Assembly: GCA_946886365.1 (NCBI GenBank)
Contig: CAMPIM010000003.1
Coordinates: 1 to 56,233 of the forward strand
Reading direction: 5' to 3'
DNA: 56,233 nucleotides
Source: an uncultured Novosphingobium sp.
GTDB lineage: Bacteria > Pseudomonadota > Alphaproteobacteria > Sphingomonadales > Sphingomonadaceae
Below are positions 55,081 to 56,233 of the stretch, one piece after another; within the stretch, counting starts at the first letter, position 1; every line of letters begins with the position of its first letter. The position numbers were made by a program, and so were the translations under genes. A model generated the notes under the pieces. That model had not been told where the DNA came from and ran no database searches. It saw only the letters and a list, made by a program, of their open reading frames with translations.

Positions 55081-56233
55081 ATGTGCGGTATCATCGGTAT
55101 CATCGGTAAGGACGATGTGGCGGAGCGTTTGGTCGATGGGCTGAGGCGCCTGGAATATCGCGGCTATGACAGCGCGGGTGTCGCGACCGTCTATGAGGGC
55201 GCGATCGAGCGGCGGCGGGCTGAGGGGAAGCTTGCCAATCTCGTGAAGGAATTGGCGGATAATCCGCTGCCGGGGACGACCGGGATCGCGCATACCCGCT
55301 GGGCGACGCATGGGGCGCCGACGACTAGCAATGCGCATCCGCATGCGACCAATGAAGTGGCGTTGGTGCACAATGGGATCATCGAGAATTTCAAGCCGCT
55401 GCGGGAGGAACTGACCAGCCGTGGACGTCGTTTCGATAGCGAAACAGATACGGAAGTTGTCGCGCATCTGGTGAGCGAGCTGGTGGAGCAGGGCGCTTCG
55501 CCGAAGGACGCGGTGGCGCAGGTGCTGCCTCGACTGCATGGCGCCTTTGCGCTCGCCATCCTGTTCCGCAACCATCCCGACATGCTGATTGGCGCGCGGC
55601 TGGGGTCGCCGCTGGTGGTCGGCTATGGCGAGGGTGAGACCTATCTGGGCTCCGACGCGCTGGCGCTCGCGCCGCTGACCCAGCGTATTTCCTATCTGGA
55701 GGAGGGCGACTGGGTCGTCATCACCGCAGAGGGTGCGGAGATTTTTGACAAGGACAACAATCCTGTCGAGCGGCCGATCACCATTTCCGGCGTGACGGGC
55801 GAGCTGATCTCCAAGGGCAATCACCGCCACTATATGCTCAAGGAGATTTACGAGCAGCCGGTGGTCGTCGCCCAGACGCTGAAATCCTATCTTCAGCGGA
55901 TGGAAGACCGGGTGTCGCTGCCCATTCCGGATTTCGACCTGGGCGCGATTCGCCGCGTTACGATCGTTGCGTGCGGCACCAGCTATTATGCCGGGATGGT
56001 CGCCAAATATTGGGTTGAGCAGTTTGCCCGCGTGCCCGTCGATATCGATGTGGCAAGCGAGTTCCGCTACCGCGCCCCCGTGATGGAGGATGGCGGGTTG
56101 ATGATCGTCATCAGCCAGTCGGGCGAAACCGCTGATACGCTGGCCGCGCTCCGCCATGCCCGTAGCGAAGGGCAGAAGATCGCGGCGGTCGTCAATGTGC
56201 CCACCAGCACCATGGCGCGGGAGGCTGACTTGC
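55081..56233 (+). CDS. glmS: Glutamine-fructose-6-phosphate aminotransferase (3' end outside window)
   Basis: The frame runs from an ATG at 55081 to the window edge, giving 384 residues of about 607 expected. Cys2 is the glutaminase nucleophile (MCGIIGIIG), and RRLEYRGYDSAGVA, HTRWATHGAP and VHNGIIENF are class II glutaminase motifs. The SIS isomerase domain begins with VACGTSYYAGMVAKYW, then ISQSGETADTLAA. It makes glucosamine-6-phosphate, the first step towards UDP-GlcNAc, and is close to glmU. No glmS ribozyme is visible in the 92-nt leader. Confidence 0.96.
   Translation, partial: MCGIIGIIGKDDVAERLVDGLRRLEYRGYDSAGVATVYEGAIERRRAEGKLANLVKELADNPLPGTTGIAHTRWATHGAPTTSNAHPHATNEVALVHNGIIENFKPLREELTSRGRRFDSETDTEVVAHLVSELVEQGASPKDAVAQVLPRLHGAFALAILFRNHPDMLIGARLGSPLVVGYGEGETYLGSDALALAPLTQRISYLEEGDWVVITAEGAEIFDKDNNPVERPITISGVTGELISKGNHRHYMLKEIYEQPVVVAQTLKSYLQRMEDRVSLPIPDFDLGAIRRVTIVACGTSYYAGMVAKYWVEQFARVPVDIDVASEFRYRAPVMEDGGLMIVISQSGETADTLAALRHARSEGQKIAAVVNVPTSTMAREADL

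Noticed and set aside
55072..56157. 361-residue minus-strand frame at the right edge
   Set aside because: Antisense to glmS, whose N-terminal Cys and SIS motifs are clear.

Overview
The window is a GC-rich alphaproteobacterial chromosome segment, most likely from a sphingomonad (Sphingobium/Sphingomonas/Novosphingobium type). Reasons: a large TonB receptor placed beside glycoside hydrolases, a TorF-type porin, a CarD - FdxA - S4 protein - SUV3-like helicase block, an OdhA/OdhB/Lpd cluster preceded by mdh and sucD, and GAGAGGA-type ribosome binding sites. These assignments were read from the translated sequence; no database search was possible.

Layout. (1) 1-11,932, all minus strand: a LysR regulator followed by what looks like one operon of ten genes with gaps of 65 nt or less. 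They are an amidohydrolase, an FAD aromatic-ring monooxygenase, a GlcG/HbpS-like protein, a VOC extradiol dioxygenase, a FAH-family hydrolase, a TonB-dependent receptor, an acyl esterase, a GH1 beta-glucosidase, an exported esterase and the start of a GH106 alpha-L-rhamnosidase (cut by the window edge). The combination reads as an import, deglycosylation and ring-cleavage pathway for a plant rhamnosyl-glucosyl aromatic compound such as a flavonoid glycoside. This is the most interesting system in the window. (2) 11,933-13,411: a gene-poor scar holding the 3' part of an IS630-type transposase joined to a fragment of a ParB-like domain gene. (3) 13,412-16,742, minus: a glycosyltransferase and an amylo-1,6-glucosidase-like enzyme. 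(4) 16,994-24,966, plus: a small exported protein with a response regulator whose receiver is degenerate; a beta-carbonic anhydrase with a SulP permease; a TorF-like porin; an OmpR/EnvZ-like two-component pair paralogous to the first regulator; and a serine acetyltransferase. (5) 25,160-33,203: an exported phosphatase/phosphodiesterase, DsbD, TlyA, TspO, UbiK, a YbjN protein, ProC, a half-size asparaginase-domain protein and a small membrane protein. (6) 33,325-37,489, minus: CarD, ferredoxin FdxA, an S4 RNA-binding protein and an SUV3/MgpS-like helicase. (7) 37,663-50,650, plus: an M23 endopeptidase and a nucleotidyltransferase, then a respiratory/TCA block of sdhB, a thioesterase, zapE, mdh, sucD, sucA, odhB and lpd. 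(8) 50,705-56,233: a GGDEF cyclase and phosphoglycolate phosphatase (minus), then glmU, a metallophosphoesterase and the start of glmS (plus), which supply UDP-GlcNAc precursors.

The central-metabolism genes look ordinary, with two features of arrangement: sdhB stands without sdhCDA, and sucD stands without sucC. Three copies of a long palindromic intergenic repeat punctuate regions 4-7. I saw no tRNA, rRNA, CRISPR array or intact mobile element.
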